The notes: generated from the sequence alone by a model not told the origin. DNA of 64,000 nucleotides from Pseudomonas cyclaminis (GCF_015163715.1 NZ_JADDUM010000037.1:1-64000); one strand, 5' to 3'. Positions 34,131 through 43,441 are shown, counted from the first letter of the stretch. Made by a program: numbers and translations.

Positions 34131-34808
34131 TCACAGTGATGCCAATTGGCCTTGATACAGCACCGGCCCGGTTGGTTGACCGGTCGGCGAGCCGCCGCGG
34201 GGCTCCAGGCTCACGGCCAGGGTCAGCGGCGCTGTCAGCAGCGCTTGCTGTTCCGTGCTCAACTGGATTCGCCCCTTGCCGGCAGCTGGCACCAGCCCCA
34301 GTGAGATGGGTTTGCCACCGGGCGGGATGACCCACAGTTCCAGGTCTCGCGTCGGCTCCACCGCCGCCAAGGCCAGCGGTTCGATTTGCAGGTGGTCGCT
34401 GAACGCCTGGATGTGCAGGGCCGGTTGCTGGTCGGCGGCGACCAGCGTGGCGTTGTATTCCACGGATGTGTCGCGCTGGTAAAGCAGGCCGACCAGCACC
34501 GCGAGCACGATCCCAAAGGCTGCCGCCAACAGGCGCAGGTTCATCCAGAACGGTTTCTGCGCCGGCACATGCAGCACTTGCGGCTCGATCCGTGCGTTGA
34601 TGACTGCCCACACATGCTCAGGCACTGGCCGCTCGGGCAGGGCGCCGGTCAGGCTGGCAAGCGCTTCCTGCCAATGGCCCAGTTCGACGCGCAACGCGGC
34701 ATCGTCCAGCAAGAGCGCATCAAACCGCCGACGGGCGGTGGCGGGCATCAGGCCGATGGCGTAGTCGGCGGCGAGGGCGCGGCGCAGGGCTGTGGTTTGG
34801 TAGTTCAT
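34131..34808 (-). CDS. Anti-sigma factor, RskA family
   Basis: A 225-residue single-pass membrane protein. A cytoplasmic N-terminal anti-sigma region (LAADYAIGLMPATARRRFDALLLDDAALRVELGHWQEALASL, typical of the ChrR/RskA group) is followed by a membrane segment near residue 95 and a periplasmic RskA_C domain. The ATG overlaps the sigma gene stop by 4 bp (ATGA), ensuring matched production. It should sequester the ECF sigma factor until a periplasmic or redox signal releases it. Confidence 0.85.
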   Translation of the reverse strand: MNYQTTALRRALAADYAIGLMPATARRRFDALLLDDAALRVELGHWQEALASLTGALPERPVPEHVWAVINARIEPQVLHVPAQKPFWMNLRLLAAAFGIVLAVLVGLLYQRDTSVEYNATLVAADQQPALHIQAFSDHLQIEPLALAAVEPTRDLELWVIPPGGKPISLGLVPAAGKGRIQLSTEQQALLTAPLTLAVSLEPRGGSPTGQPTGPVLYQGQLASL

Positions 34809-35431
34809 GATTCAAGGCACCTGCGCAGGCGCTCCATACCGCGGCGAATCCAGGATTTGACCGAGCCCAGCGGCGCGGCCAAGTGTTCGGCCAACTCCGA
34901 GCACGACAGGCCCTGGAAGTAAGCCACAGTGATCGATTGACGCTGCATGCCGTCGAGGGTATCGAGGCAGCGGTTGAGGGCGCGGGCGTCGCGTTCGCTG
35001 TCGAGCAGGTCGTGGGCGCTGGGGCCTTCGTCGGGCAGGGCGTCTTGTTGACCGTCGGCCAAGGGTTGTTCGCGGCGTTTACGCAGTTGGTCGATGGCCA
35101 GGTTGCGGGTGATGTTGATCATCCAGGTCATCGGCGCAGCCATGTGGGCTTCGTAGCGCGAGGCGTTGTACCAGATGCGTATGAAGGCTTCCTGCAGCAC
35201 CTCTTCAGCCAGATCCTGGCGGCCCATAAAGCGCATGGCAACGCCGTGCAGACGTGGCGATACAGTGCGATAGAGCGTTTCAAACGCCTGGCGATTGCCC
35301 AAGGCGCATTGGGCCAGCAGGGGCCGCAACGGGTCAGCATCGGTGAGGGTGATAGGGCTTCTCCAGGCTCTCGTTCGAGGGCGACGGGACTGCGCACGGT
35401 AGGCAGAGGTTAGTTCAGCTTGGGCATTCAT
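34805..35431 (-). CDS. ECF sigma factor (RskA-associated, SigK-like)
   Basis: A 208-residue sigma-70 family protein. Region 2 is LYRTVSPRLHGVAMRFMGRQDLAEEVLQEAFIRIWYNASRYE...TWMINITRNLAIDQLRKRRE; region 4 is LDGMQRQSITVAYFQGLSCSELAEHLAAPLGSVKSWIRRGMERLRRCL. The start is taken at 35431 (MNAQAEL) with AGGA upstream; the open frame extends to 35827 but that extension is unlike the family. It forms a unit with the overlapping anti-sigma gene. Confidence 0.9.
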   Translation of the reverse strand: MNAQAELTSAYRAQSRRPRTRAWRSPITLTDADPLRPLLAQCALGNRQAFETLYRTVSPRLHGVAMRFMGRQDLAEEVLQEAFIRIWYNASRYEAHMAAPMTWMINITRNLAIDQLRKRREQPLADGQQDALPDEGPSAHDLLDSERDARALNRCLDTLDGMQRQSITVAYFQGLSCSELAEHLAAPLGSVKSWIRRGMERLRRCLES

Positions 35432-35561
35432 TCCATCCTGCTCCGGGCGGGGTATGAAGCCTATACGTAGGGTAGGGCGATTCGGATGCGGGTGTGGGAA
35501 CAATCCCCCGGAATGCCCAGTCAAACGCCTGCTTTCGCACCTACATCCAGAGGTTGTTTCA

Positions 35562-36134
35562 ATGAAGATTTCACGCGGTTTCGCCCTTTCCTGCCTGATG
35601 ACCCTGGCGGCCACCCCGGTGTTTGCCGCAGGCTTCAGCCTTGGCGACGCGGCCAATGCCATTTCCGGTATGCAGGGCGGCAACAACAAAGCCGCTGCCG
35701 CCGCGCCGTCGTCCGAGACGGCCGGCCTGCTGAGCGCCCTGACCTCGCAACTCAATATCACCCCCGAACAAGCCGTTGGCGGTACTGGTGCCATGCTGGG
35801 CCTGGCCAAGAACAAACTGAGCGGCAACGATTACTCGCAGTTGGGCAGCAGCGTGCCTGGCCTGGATCAGCTGTCGGGCAACAATGCCCTGGGCAGCCTC
35901 GGTGCCTTGAGCGGGATGCTCGGCCAGACCGGCGGCAGCAAGACCAGCGGCTTGGACGGCCTGCTGGGTAATGTGAAGGACACCAACGACCTCAGCACCG
36001 CGTTCAGCGCGCTGGGTATGGACAGTGGCATGATCGGCCAATTCGCCCCGGTGATCCTGCAATACCTGGGTGGCCAGGGTGCCAGCAGTTCCGTGCTGGG
36101 CAAGCTGGCCCAGGCCTGGGGCACCGGCAGCTAA
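35562..36134 (+). CDS. DUF2780 secreted protein (VcgC/VcgE-like)
   Basis: A 190-residue protein with signal peptide (cleavage after VFA) and a low-complexity Gly/Ser/Ala/Leu composition. Its core LLSALTSQLNITPEQAVGGTGAMLGLAKNKLSGNDYSQLGSSVPGLDQL and C-terminal AFSALGMDSGMIGQFAPVILQYLGGQG are typical of DUF2780 proteins. AGAGG lies 8 nt upstream of the ATG. Function is unknown. It diverges from the ECF sigma gene across 130 bp and may be one of its targets. Confidence 0.8.
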   Translation: MKISRGFALSCLMTLAATPVFAAGFSLGDAANAISGMQGGNNKAAAAAPSSETAGLLSALTSQLNITPEQAVGGTGAMLGLAKNKLSGNDYSQLGSSVPGLDQLSGNNALGSLGALSGMLGQTGGSKTSGLDGLLGNVKDTNDLSTAFSALGMDSGMIGQFAPVILQYLGGQGASSSVLGKLAQAWGTGS

Positions 36135-37017
36135 GCAGATTCCGCGCGCAGTTGCCCGATGCGCGCGTCCTTCTCCTTCCAGAGCTGGTTGACCCAGTTC
36201 TGGACGGTCTGGCGAAACGCCGGGTCGTTCTCGTAATCCCCCTGCCACAACGCCGGATCCAGCTCACGGGTGCGGATATCGATGATCACCTTCGGCACTG
36301 CGCCGCTGATCAAGTCCCAGAACCCCGGAATCTTCTGCTGCGGATAGACCACCGTGACGTCGAGGATCGCGTCCAGTTGCTCACCCATCGCCGCCAGCAC
36401 AAACGCCACGCCGCCCGCCTTGGGCTTGAGCAAGCTGTCGAACGGCGAATCCTGCTGCTTGTGCTTGGCCCTGCTGAACCGTGTGCCTTCCAGGTAATTG
36501 ACGACCGTCACCGGCTGGCGCTTGAACAGCTCACAGGCCTGCTTGGTGATCTTCAAGTCCTGCCCCGCCAGCTCCGGATGCCTGGCCAGGAACGCCTTGC
36601 TGTAGCGCTTCATGAACGGGTAATCCAGCGCCCACCAGGCCAGGCCCAGGAAGGGCACCCAGATCAGTTCTTTTTTCAGGAAGAATTTGAAGAACGGTGT
36701 ACGCCGGTTAAGCGCCTGGATCAGCGCCGGAATATCCACCCAGGACTGGTGGTTGCTGATGACCAGGTACGAGGTGTCACTGCGCAAGTCGCCGCCGCCG
36801 CGAATCTCCCATTGGGTCGGGATGCAGCAGGCGAAGATCAGTTTGTCGATTTCGGCCCAGGTCTCGGCGATCCACATCACCGCCCATGACATGTAGTCAC
36901 GCAAGCGCCCGGGGCCACCAGCTTGAGCAGGGCGAACACCAGCAAGGGGCCGATCAGGATCAGCGTATTGAGTAACAGCAGCAGGGTGACCAGACAGCCG
37001 GTGAGCAGGCGGCGCAT
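36131..37017 (-). pseudogene. PlsC-type acyltransferase (YihG-like), frameshifted near the N-terminus
   Basis: The frame starts at 37017 with a membrane anchor (RRLLTGCLVTLLLLLNTLILIGPLLVFALLKLVAPG) and runs into a stop. Adding one G at about 36908-36914 (CCGGGCGC to CCGGGGCGC on the coding strand) joins it to RLRDYMSWAVMWIAETW and the rest of the enzyme. The acyltransferase motifs are intact: VISNHQSWVDIPAL, FFKFFLKKELIWVPFLG and NYLEGTRFS. It would acylate lysophospholipids at the inner membrane. Lesion or assembly indel cannot be told apart here. The end overlaps the convergent DUF2780 gene by 4 bp. Confidence 0.85.
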
Positions 37018-37189
37018 AAGCAACTCTTGGGATCTTGTGGACGGGCCATGATAAGCAAGCTGAGTCTAGAGGCCAAATCTCAAAACGCCTGACGAATGTT
37101 TCACAAGGCACCCGGTAGGGTGGGCTGACTAACTAACAGTCACTTTTGCGGTCTAGAATCCGCCTACTTAATTCAAGGAAACCACCTAC

Positions 37190-37690
37190 GTGAAATCTAT
37201 CCTTGCCTTGCTTGCCCTCGTTGCGCTGCCTGTCATGGCCGCCGAGCCGACCCTTTACGGTCGCTACGAATACATCCAGTTGCCGGAGATCGGCGAAACC
37301 TTCAAGGCCAAGATGGACACCGGCGCGCTGACCGCCTCGCTGTCGGCCCGCGACATCGAGACCTTCACCCGTGATGGCGACGACTGGGTGCGCTTCCGCC
37401 TCGGCGGCAAGGACGCTACCAACAAAGTCTACGAACACAAAGTCTCGCGCATCAGCAAGATCAAGAGCCGCGCCGACGAAGACGACGACAAGGACGAAGC
37501 CAGCGTGGCCAAGCGCCCGGTGATCGACCTGGAAATGTGCCTGGGCGACGTCAAGCGCACCGTCGAGGTCAACCTCACCGACCGCAGCAGCTTCAACTAC
37601 CCGCTGCTGATCGGCGCCAAGGCCCTGCGTGAATTTGGCGCAGCGGTAAACCCGGCCAGTCGGTACACTGCCGACAAACCGGACTGCTGA
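37190..37690 (+). CDS. Retropepsin-like ATP-dependent zinc protease-family protein (DUF785)
   Basis: A 166-residue protein with signal peptide (cleavage after VMA) and the aspartic-protease-like motif AKMDTGALTASLSA, plus NYPLLIGAKALREFGAAVNP. This family is often labelled RimK-related or ATP-dependent zinc protease, although the fold is retropepsin-like. GTG start with AAGGA 10 nt upstream. It lies 9 bp before creB, an arrangement conserved in Pseudomonas, so it is probably co-expressed with the Cre system. Confidence 0.85.
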   Translation: MKSILALLALVALPVMAAEPTLYGRYEYIQLPEIGETFKAKMDTGALTASLSARDIETFTRDGDDWVRFRLGGKDATNKVYEHKVSRISKIKSRADEDDDKDEASVAKRPVIDLEMCLGDVKRTVEVNLTDRSSFNYPLLIGAKALREFGAAVNPASRYTADKPDC

Positions 37691-37699
37691 CAGACCCAA

Positions 37700-38368
37700 A
37701 TGCCCCACATCCTGATTGTCGAAGACGAAGCGGCGATAGCCGACACGCTGATATTCGCCCTGCAAGGCGAGGGCTTCACCACCACCTGGCTGAGCCTCGG
37801 CCAGGAGGCATTGGCCCATCAGCGCCAGAGCCCAGCCGACCTGATCATCCTCGACATCGGCCTGCCCGACATCAGCGGTTTTGAAACCTGCAAGCAATTG
37901 CGCCGTTTCACCGAAGTGCCGGTGATGTTCCTCAGCGCGCGCGATGGCGAGATCGACCGGGTGGTGGGGCTGGAAATCGGCGCGGATGACTATGTGGTCA
38001 AGCCGTTCAGCCCGCGGGAAGTGGCGGCGCGGGTCAAGGCGATCCTCAAGCGGGTCGGCCCCGGCGTTGCACCGGCGGTGTTCCAGGTAGACCTGGAGCG
38101 CATGCAGATCCACTATCGCGGCCAGCCCCTGAGCCTCACGCGCCATGAATTCCGCCTGCTGCAGAGTCTGCTTGAGCAACCCGAGCGGGTGTTCAGCCGC
38201 GAGCAGTTGCTCGATGCGGTGGGCGTAACGGCGGATGCCGGCTACGAGCGCAATATCGACAGCCATATCAAAAGCCTGCGCAGCAAACTGCGTAGCGTGG
38301 CGGCGCAGGCCGAGCCGATCCAGACCCATCGCGGTCTGGGCTACAGCTACAGCCCGAGCAACAGCTGA
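37700..38368 (+). CDS. creB: Response regulator CreB (OmpR family)
   Basis: A 222-residue regulator with receiver (IVEDEAAIADTL; Asp52 in LIILDIGLPDISG; FLSARDGEIDRVVGLEIGADDYVVKPFSPREVAARV) and an OmpR-type winged helix (LSLTRHEFRLLQSLLEQPERVFSREQLLDAVG...IDSHIKSLRSKL). In Pseudomonas CreBC responds to cell-wall stress after PBP4 inhibition and induces creD. The stop overlaps the creC start by 1 nt. Confidence 0.95.
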   Translation: MPHILIVEDEAAIADTLIFALQGEGFTTTWLSLGQEALAHQRQSPADLIILDIGLPDISGFETCKQLRRFTEVPVMFLSARDGEIDRVVGLEIGADDYVVKPFSPREVAARVKAILKRVGPGVAPAVFQVDLERMQIHYRGQPLSLTRHEFRLLQSLLEQPERVFSREQLLDAVGVTADAGYERNIDSHIKSLRSKLRSVAAQAEPIQTHRGLGYSYSPSNS

Positions 38369-39807
38369 TGCGCCTGGGGCTACGGATTTTCCTGGTGTAC
38401 GCGCTGTTTATCGGGCTTACCGGTTATTTCGTGCTCAGCACCGTGATGAAGGAAATCCGCCCCGGCGTACGCCAGTCCACCGAAGAAACCCTGGTGGACA
38501 CCGCCAACCTGCTGGCCGAGATCCTGCGCGACGACGTAAAAAACCGCACCCTCGGCCAAAGCCACTGGCCGGAACTGCTCAAGGCCTACGGCACCCGCCA
38601 GCCCGGCGCGACCATCTGGGGCCTGCCGAAAAACCAGGTCAACCACCGCATCTATGTCACCGACGCCAAAGGCATTGTGTTGCTCGACTCCACGGGCGAA
38701 GCAGTGGGGCAGGACTACTCCAAGTGGAACGATGTCTACCTGACCCTGCGCGGCGAGTACGGCGCCCGCTCCACCCGCAGCGCAATGGATGACGCCACGT
38801 CATCGGTGATGCACGTGGGCGCGCCGATCCGTGACAACGGCCAGATTATCGGCGTGGTCACGGTGGCCAAACCCAATAGCTCATTGCAGCCTTATGTGGA
38901 TCGCACGGAGCGGCGGTTGCTGTGGTACGGCGCCGGATTGGTCATCCTGGGCCTGCTGTTGGGCGCGCTGTTGTCGTGGTGGTTGAGCGTTGCGCTACGG
39001 CGGCTGACGGCCTATGCCGAGGCGGTCAGCGAAGGCCGGCGTGCCGAGTTGCCCCATTACCGTGGCGGCGAGTTGAAGCAGTTGTCCACCGCCGTGGAGC
39101 ACATGCGCACGCAACTGGAGGGCAAGGCCTACGTCGAACATTACGTGCACACCCTGACCCATGAATTGAAAAGCCCGCTGGCGGCGATTCGTGGCGCGGC
39201 GGAGCTGTTGCAGGGCGACATGACCCGTGAGCAGCAGCAGCGTTTTGTCGGCAATATCGACAGTGAAAGTGCGCGCCTGCAGCAGTTGATCGAGCGGCTG
39301 CTGAACCTGGCGCAAGTGGAGCAACGCCAGGGCCTGGAAGAGCAGGTGAGTATCCCGCTGGCAGCCTTGGTCGACGACGTGCTCAAGGCCCAGTGTGCGC
39401 GAATCGAAGGCGCCGGCTTGCACGTGGAGCAGACGATTGCAGCGGAAGTGAAGGTGTTCGGCGAGCCCTTCCTGCTGCGCCAGGCACTGGGCAATCTGCT
39501 GGAAAACGCGTTGGATTTCACACCGCCTGGCGGCCTGTTGAAATTCGCGGCGCAGACGCACCACAACGCGGTGCAGGTGAGCCTGTTCAACCAGGCTGCC
39601 CCGATTCCCGACTACGCCTTGCCGCGCCTGAGCGAGCGCTTTTATTCGCTGCCACGCCCGTCCAGCGGACGCAAAAGCACGGGCCTGGGCCTCAACTTTG
39701 TCGAGGAAGTGATGAAGCTCCACGGCGGCGCGTTGCAGATCGGCAACGTCCCCGGCGGCGTGCGCGTGGAACTGCATCTCCACACAGTCTCCACATTACC
39801 CACATAA
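38368..39807 (+). CDS. creC: Sensor histidine kinase CreC
   Basis: A 479-residue two-pass membrane kinase. A periplasmic sensor region lies between the N-terminal segment and the second membrane segment (LVILGLLLGALLSWWLSVALR). A HAMP-like linker follows, then HisKA with His265 (YVHTLTHELKSPLAAIRGAAELL) and HATPase_c (LGNLLENALDFTPPGG; GRKSTGLGLNFVEEV). It phosphorylates CreB. The 1-nt overlap with creB implies coupling. Confidence 0.95.
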   Translation: MRLGLRIFLVYALFIGLTGYFVLSTVMKEIRPGVRQSTEETLVDTANLLAEILRDDVKNRTLGQSHWPELLKAYGTRQPGATIWGLPKNQVNHRIYVTDAKGIVLLDSTGEAVGQDYSKWNDVYLTLRGEYGARSTRSAMDDATSSVMHVGAPIRDNGQIIGVVTVAKPNSSLQPYVDRTERRLLWYGAGLVILGLLLGALLSWWLSVALRRLTAYAEAVSEGRRAELPHYRGGELKQLSTAVEHMRTQLEGKAYVEHYVHTLTHELKSPLAAIRGAAELLQGDMTREQQQRFVGNIDSESARLQQLIERLLNLAQVEQRQGLEEQVSIPLAALVDDVLKAQCARIEGAGLHVEQTIAAEVKVFGEPFLLRQALGNLLENALDFTPPGGLLKFAAQTHHNAVQVSLFNQAAPIPDYALPRLSERFYSLPRPSSGRKSTGLGLNFVEEVMKLHGGALQIGNVPGGVRVELHLHTVSTLPT

Positions 39808-39858
39808 AACCCCCACACACGCGGCCCACTCTCCTTCCATCAAAACAGGGAGAGACCC

Positions 39859-41232
39859 ATGAACCGCAGCCTGCTTTTCAAACTTGGCGCGATTGCGCTG
39901 CTGATCCTGCTGTTGCTGATTCCGTTGCTGATGATCAACGGCATCATCAGCGACCGCCAGCAACTGCGCGACGGCGTACTGATGGACATCGCCCGCAGCT
40001 CCAGCTACGCCCAGCGCCTTACCGGGCCGGTGATGGTAGTGCCGTATCGCAAGACCGTGCGCGAGTGGAAGCTCAATGAAAAGCTCAACAAGCGCTACGA
40101 AGAAACCCGTGAAGTGCGCGGTCGTTTGTATTTCCTGCCGGAGCGTTTTGAACTCGACGGCAAGGTGCAGACAGAGCTGCGTGCACGGGGTATTTACCAG
40201 GCGCGACTGTTCCATGCCGACAACCGCATCAGCGGGCGTTTTGTGCTGCCGGAGCAGTGGGGCATCACCGAGAACTACGCCGATTACCGCTTTGAACCGG
40301 CGTTTCTGGCAGTGGGCATCAGCGATATTCGTGGCATCGAAAACGCACTGAAACTGGAACTGGGCAGCCAGCGCCTGGAGTTCTCACCGGGTAGCCAGGT
40401 GGGTTGGCTGGGTGAAGGTGTGCACGTCGAACTGCCGGCGCAGGACAACAAGAAACCGGCCGCCATGGACTTCGCCTTTGACCTGCGCCTGCAAGGCACT
40501 GAACAACTGCAAGTGGTGCCGGTGGGCAAGACCAGCCAGGTGTCGCTGGCCTCAAATTGGCCACATCCGAGCTTTATCGGCAACTTCCTGCCGGCCCAGC
40601 GCGAGGTCACCGACCAAGGCTTCACGGCCAACTGGCAGACCTCGTTTTTCTCCACCAACCTTGAAGAAGCCCTGCGCGGTTGCCTTTCCGAAAACAGCTG
40701 CGAGGACTTCAACAGCCGCAGCTTCGGCGTGAACTTCATCGATCCGGTGGACCAGTACCTCAAGAGCGACCGTGCGATCAAATACGCGCTGTTGTTTATC
40801 GCCCTGACCTTTGCCGGCTTCTTCCTGTTCGAAGTGCTCAAGAGCCTGGCGGTGCACCCGATTCAATACGCCTTGGTGGGCGTGGCGCTGGCGTTCTTCT
40901 ACCTGCTGCTGTTGTCGCTGTCCGAGCACTTGGGCTTTGCCCTGGCGTACCTGATTTCGGCGAGTGCCTGTGTGATGTTGATCGGCTTTTATGTGTGCCA
41001 CGTGCTGCGCAGCGTCGTCCACGGCCTGGGGTTTTCGGCGGGGTTGGCGACGTTGTATGGCTTGTTGTACGGACTGTTGAGCGCCGAGGATTACGCGCTG
41101 CTGATGGGGTCGTTGTTGCTGTTCGGTCTGCTGGGCACGGTGATGGTGCTGACGCGTAAGCTGGACTGGTACGGCGTGGGCAAGCGCAAGGTGGTTGAGC
41201 CACTGCAGTTTGACCTGGAGGCGGTGCAATGA
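39859..41232 (+). CDS. creD: Inner membrane protein CreD
   Basis: A 457-residue membrane protein: N-terminal segment (ALLILLLLIPLLMINGIISDR), a large periplasmic domain, then about five C-terminal segments from residue ~310 (FIALTFAGFFLFEVLKSLAVHPIQYALVGVALAFFYLLLLSLSEHLGFALAYLI). It is the main CreBC target, linked to envelope integrity and beta-lactam response. GGGAGAG precedes the ATG, 51 bp after creC. No clear TTCAC-type cre tag was seen in front of it. Confidence 0.95.
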   Translation: MNRSLLFKLGAIALLILLLLIPLLMINGIISDRQQLRDGVLMDIARSSSYAQRLTGPVMVVPYRKTVREWKLNEKLNKRYEETREVRGRLYFLPERFELDGKVQTELRARGIYQARLFHADNRISGRFVLPEQWGITENYADYRFEPAFLAVGISDIRGIENALKLELGSQRLEFSPGSQVGWLGEGVHVELPAQDNKKPAAMDFAFDLRLQGTEQLQVVPVGKTSQVSLASNWPHPSFIGNFLPAQREVTDQGFTANWQTSFFSTNLEEALRGCLSENSCEDFNSRSFGVNFIDPVDQYLKSDRAIKYALLFIALTFAGFFLFEVLKSLAVHPIQYALVGVALAFFYLLLLSLSEHLGFALAYLISASACVMLIGFYVCHVLRSVVHGLGFSAGLATLYGLLYGLLSAEDYALLMGSLLLFGLLGTVMVLTRKLDWYGVGKRKVVEPLQFDLEAVQ

Positions 41233-41312
41233 TCGGGTTGCGCGAGGATCAGCAAGAGCGGGCGCTGTTGGTGAGCAAAATCAACACGCTATTTCCAGTG
41301 TGGCGAAGGGCA

Positions 41313-41354
41313 GTTGTGGCAAGCCCGCTCACCACAACAATCGGGCTCACCACA
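41313..41354. repeat. GGCAAGCCCGCTCACCAC-type repeat, two partial copies
   Basis: TTGTGGCAAGCCCGCTCACC (ending at CCACAA, 41336) is followed by a shorter copy, GGGCTCACCACA. The outer TTGTGG/CCACAA are complementary. It is related to the repeats at 1-18 and 47659-47680 and lies between creD and the GST gene. Confidence 0.6.
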
Positions 41355-41372
41355 GGCGAGCCAAGCGGTCCG

Positions 41373-42002
41373 CTAGACCGGTGGCTGGGTCTGCTGCATC
41401 GACGGCCGCTGGCTGATCTCGGCGTACCACGCAGCTAGCTTGGGATTATCCAACCGCCATTGCATGTCCGGATGGCGAAAGTCCAGGTAACCCAAGGCGC
41501 AGGCCACGCTGATGGCGGCGATGTCGAAGTGGCTGGTCAGTTCGGCAATCGCGTCCTGCTCCAATTCGGCGAGGGCGCGACGGATCTTGTTGCGCTGCTC
41601 GTCGAGCCACGGGGCCCAGTGTTTTTCTACCGGGCGCAGGGTGGTTTCGTAGCGCACCAGCACGGCGGCATCCATGATGCCGTCGGCCATCGACGCCAGG
41701 GTCAGGCGGCGCCAGCGGGCCGAGCCGTCGCGGGGCATCAGCGGGTTGCCTACATGCTGGTGGTCCAAGTAATCGAGGATCACCCGGCTGTCGTGCAATA
41801 CCGTGCCGTCCGCCAGGCGCAGGGCCGGGATCTTGCCCACGGGGTTGCCTTGCACCACCTGAGCATCCGGGTTGACCGGGGTCGGCATGCACCCTTGCAG
41901 GGCGACGCGATCCTGCTGGCCGGTTTCGATCAGCAGCACGCGGACTTTACGCACGAAGGGTGAAGCCGGGTTATGAAACAAGGTCATGCTGGGAGCGGAC
42001 AT
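41373..42002 (-). CDS. Glutathione S-transferase family protein
   Basis: A 209-residue protein with thioredoxin-fold N-domain (MTLFHNPASPFVRKVRVLLIETG; NPVGKIPALRLADGTVLHDSRVILDYLD) and an all-helical C-domain (WAPWLDEQRNKIRRALAELE...ISVACALGYLDFRHPD). The start at 42002 has AGGA 6 nt upstream. It resembles YibF-like GSTs; the substrate is unknown. Confidence 0.9.
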   Translation of the reverse strand: MSAPSMTLFHNPASPFVRKVRVLLIETGQQDRVALQGCMPTPVNPDAQVVQGNPVGKIPALRLADGTVLHDSRVILDYLDHQHVGNPLMPRDGSARWRRLTLASMADGIMDAAVLVRYETTLRPVEKHWAPWLDEQRNKIRRALAELEQDAIAELTSHFDIAAISVACALGYLDFRHPDMQWRLDNPKLAAWYAEISQRPSMQQTQPPV

Positions 42003-42027
42003 GGGCATTCCTCTGAATAGGCTGGAG

Positions 42028-42282
42028 CTAGCCTAGAGGGTTGCGCGGTGGCTGGCGAGGGGGATTGTGGGTGTTTTTATGGGCCTCATCGGGGGCAAGC
42101 CCCCTCCCACACTTGAACAACCCCCAGGCACCCATTGCGGCAGGTATGCCCAGCCCGAGCCAACTCAACGAATCCCACAACCCATCCCCCAGCAGCGCCG
42201 CAAACAACCCGGCGGCGCTGAGCAGGCCAATCCCCAGCGGAAAGCCAAACACTTTCCAGAAGTTCGACTGACGCGGCTTCAT
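42028..42282 (-). CDS. Small inner-membrane protein of the iron-uptake operon; C-terminus read through a REP
   Basis: An 84-residue protein with two membrane segments (VFGFPLGIGLLSAAGLFAALLG and SWLGLGIPAAMGAWGLFK). The ATG at 42282 overlaps the PepSY gene stop by 4 bp. The last ~27 codons (CGRGLAPDEAHKN onward) run into and past a REP element at 42083-42111, so the native C-terminus has been replaced or extended by REP insertion. It probably assists the PepSY reductase-like protein (inference). Confidence 0.7.
   Translation of the reverse strand: MKPRQSNFWKVFGFPLGIGLLSAAGLFAALLGDGLWDSLSWLGLGIPAAMGAWGLFKCGRGLAPDEAHKNTHNPPRQPPRNPLG
42083..42111. repeat. REP element inside the 3' end of a coding sequence
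   Basis: One minus-oriented copy (GCCTCATCGGGGGCAAGCCC...) is translated as part of the small membrane protein. Confidence 0.88.
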
Positions 42283-43381
42283 GCCTTGCCTGCCTTGCGT
42301 CGCACGATCCACAGGTAAATCCCGCTGACCAGCACCACGATGGTCAACACATCCAGTACCGCCCACAGGATCTTCATCGGCATGCCGCCGTAATCACCGA
42401 AGTGCAGCGGCTGGGACATGCCCATGGCGTCCATGTACCAGGGCCGTTCGGCGATGGCGGTGACGGCCAGGGTGCTGGCGTCGATCAGCACCGGCGTGAG
42501 CAGGTGCGAGGTCAGGTGCGTACTGCCCTTCATGAACACCGCGTAATGGTGCTCGCTGGAAAAGCGCGTGCCGGGGAAGGCGATAAAGTCCGGCCGCATG
42601 CCCGGCGCGCCTTGGCGGCGATGGTCAGCAGTTCCGTTGCGGGCGCACGCAGGGTCAGCGGCGGGGCATTCTTGTAGGGTTCGATCATCGCGCTGAGGCT
42701 GTCCTGGCGCCAGGCGGCGATGATCAGGTCGGCGCAGGCGCTGATCACGCCGGTCACGCCTACCACCAGCGCCCAGGTCAGGGTGACCACGCCGATCAGG
42801 TTGTGCAGGTCGAGCCAGCGCAGGCGGGTGGATTTGTCCTGGCGCACGGTGGCGAACTTCAAGCGACGCATAAACGGCAGGTACAACACCGTGCCGGAGA
42901 TGATCGCCAGCACAAACAACACGCCCATGAACGCCAGCAGCAACTTGCCCGGCAGCCCGGCGAACATATCCACATGCAGGCGCAGCAGGAACAGCGTGAA
43001 ACCGCCATTGGCCGAGGGCATTTCCACCGCATCGCCGGTGCGCGCGTCGAGCATGAAGGTGTGGGACGAATTGGGCTCGGTGCCGGCGGTGGCGGCCATG
43101 ATCGCGATCACGCCGTTCTGATCGTCCTCGTCCCAGGCCAGGTATTGCATGGCTTCGCCGGGCCGATGGGCCTCTGCTTTAGCGACAAGCTGCTCCAGGT
43201 TGAGCTGCGGCGTATCGGCAGGCATCTGTGCCAGCGTGGGCTCGTTGCCCAGCAGATGGTCGATCTCATGGTGAAACACCAGCGGCAGGCCAGTGAGGGC
43301 GAGCAGCAGGAGGAATACGGTGCAGATCAGGCTGGTCCACGTGTGGAGGAAGGACCAGCGGCGGATGGTTTTGCTTTTCAT
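42279..43381 (-). pseudogene. PepSY-associated membrane protein (iron reductase-like), frameshifted
   Basis: Starts at 43381 (KTIRRWSFLHTWTSLICTVFLLLLALTGLPLVFHHEI) and carries the PepSY_TM architecture with membrane helices and conserved histidines (LHTW, FHHEID, LHVDMF, LDLHNLIGVV). One missing base at about 42604 (CGCCGGGC for CGCCCGGGC on the coding strand) splits it: the restored junction reads AAKARPGMRPDFIAFPG and continues through HFGDYGGMPMKILWAVLDVL. Such proteins reduce or process ferrisiderophores (FoxB/PiuB-like). It is downstream of the TonB receptor gene. Lesion or assembly indel is undecided. Confidence 0.85.
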
Positions 43382-43441
43382 TTTCTAGCCTTATACACAC
43401 CAAAGCCGCCCACGGGGCGGCCTGGTTGTTAACTCAGCCGA

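Noticed and set aside
35432-35827. N-terminal extension of the ECF sigma factor up to 35827
   Set aside because: The added ~130 codons lack similarity to sigma factors, and a good start with RBS exists at 35431.
39808-39858. TTCAC-N6-TTCAC cre tag before creD
   Set aside because: No such tandem motif is present in the short creC-creD gap.
41229-41438. A 69-codon frame starting at the creD stop
   Set aside because: It runs through a dispersed repeat and into the GST gene; no protein features are visible.
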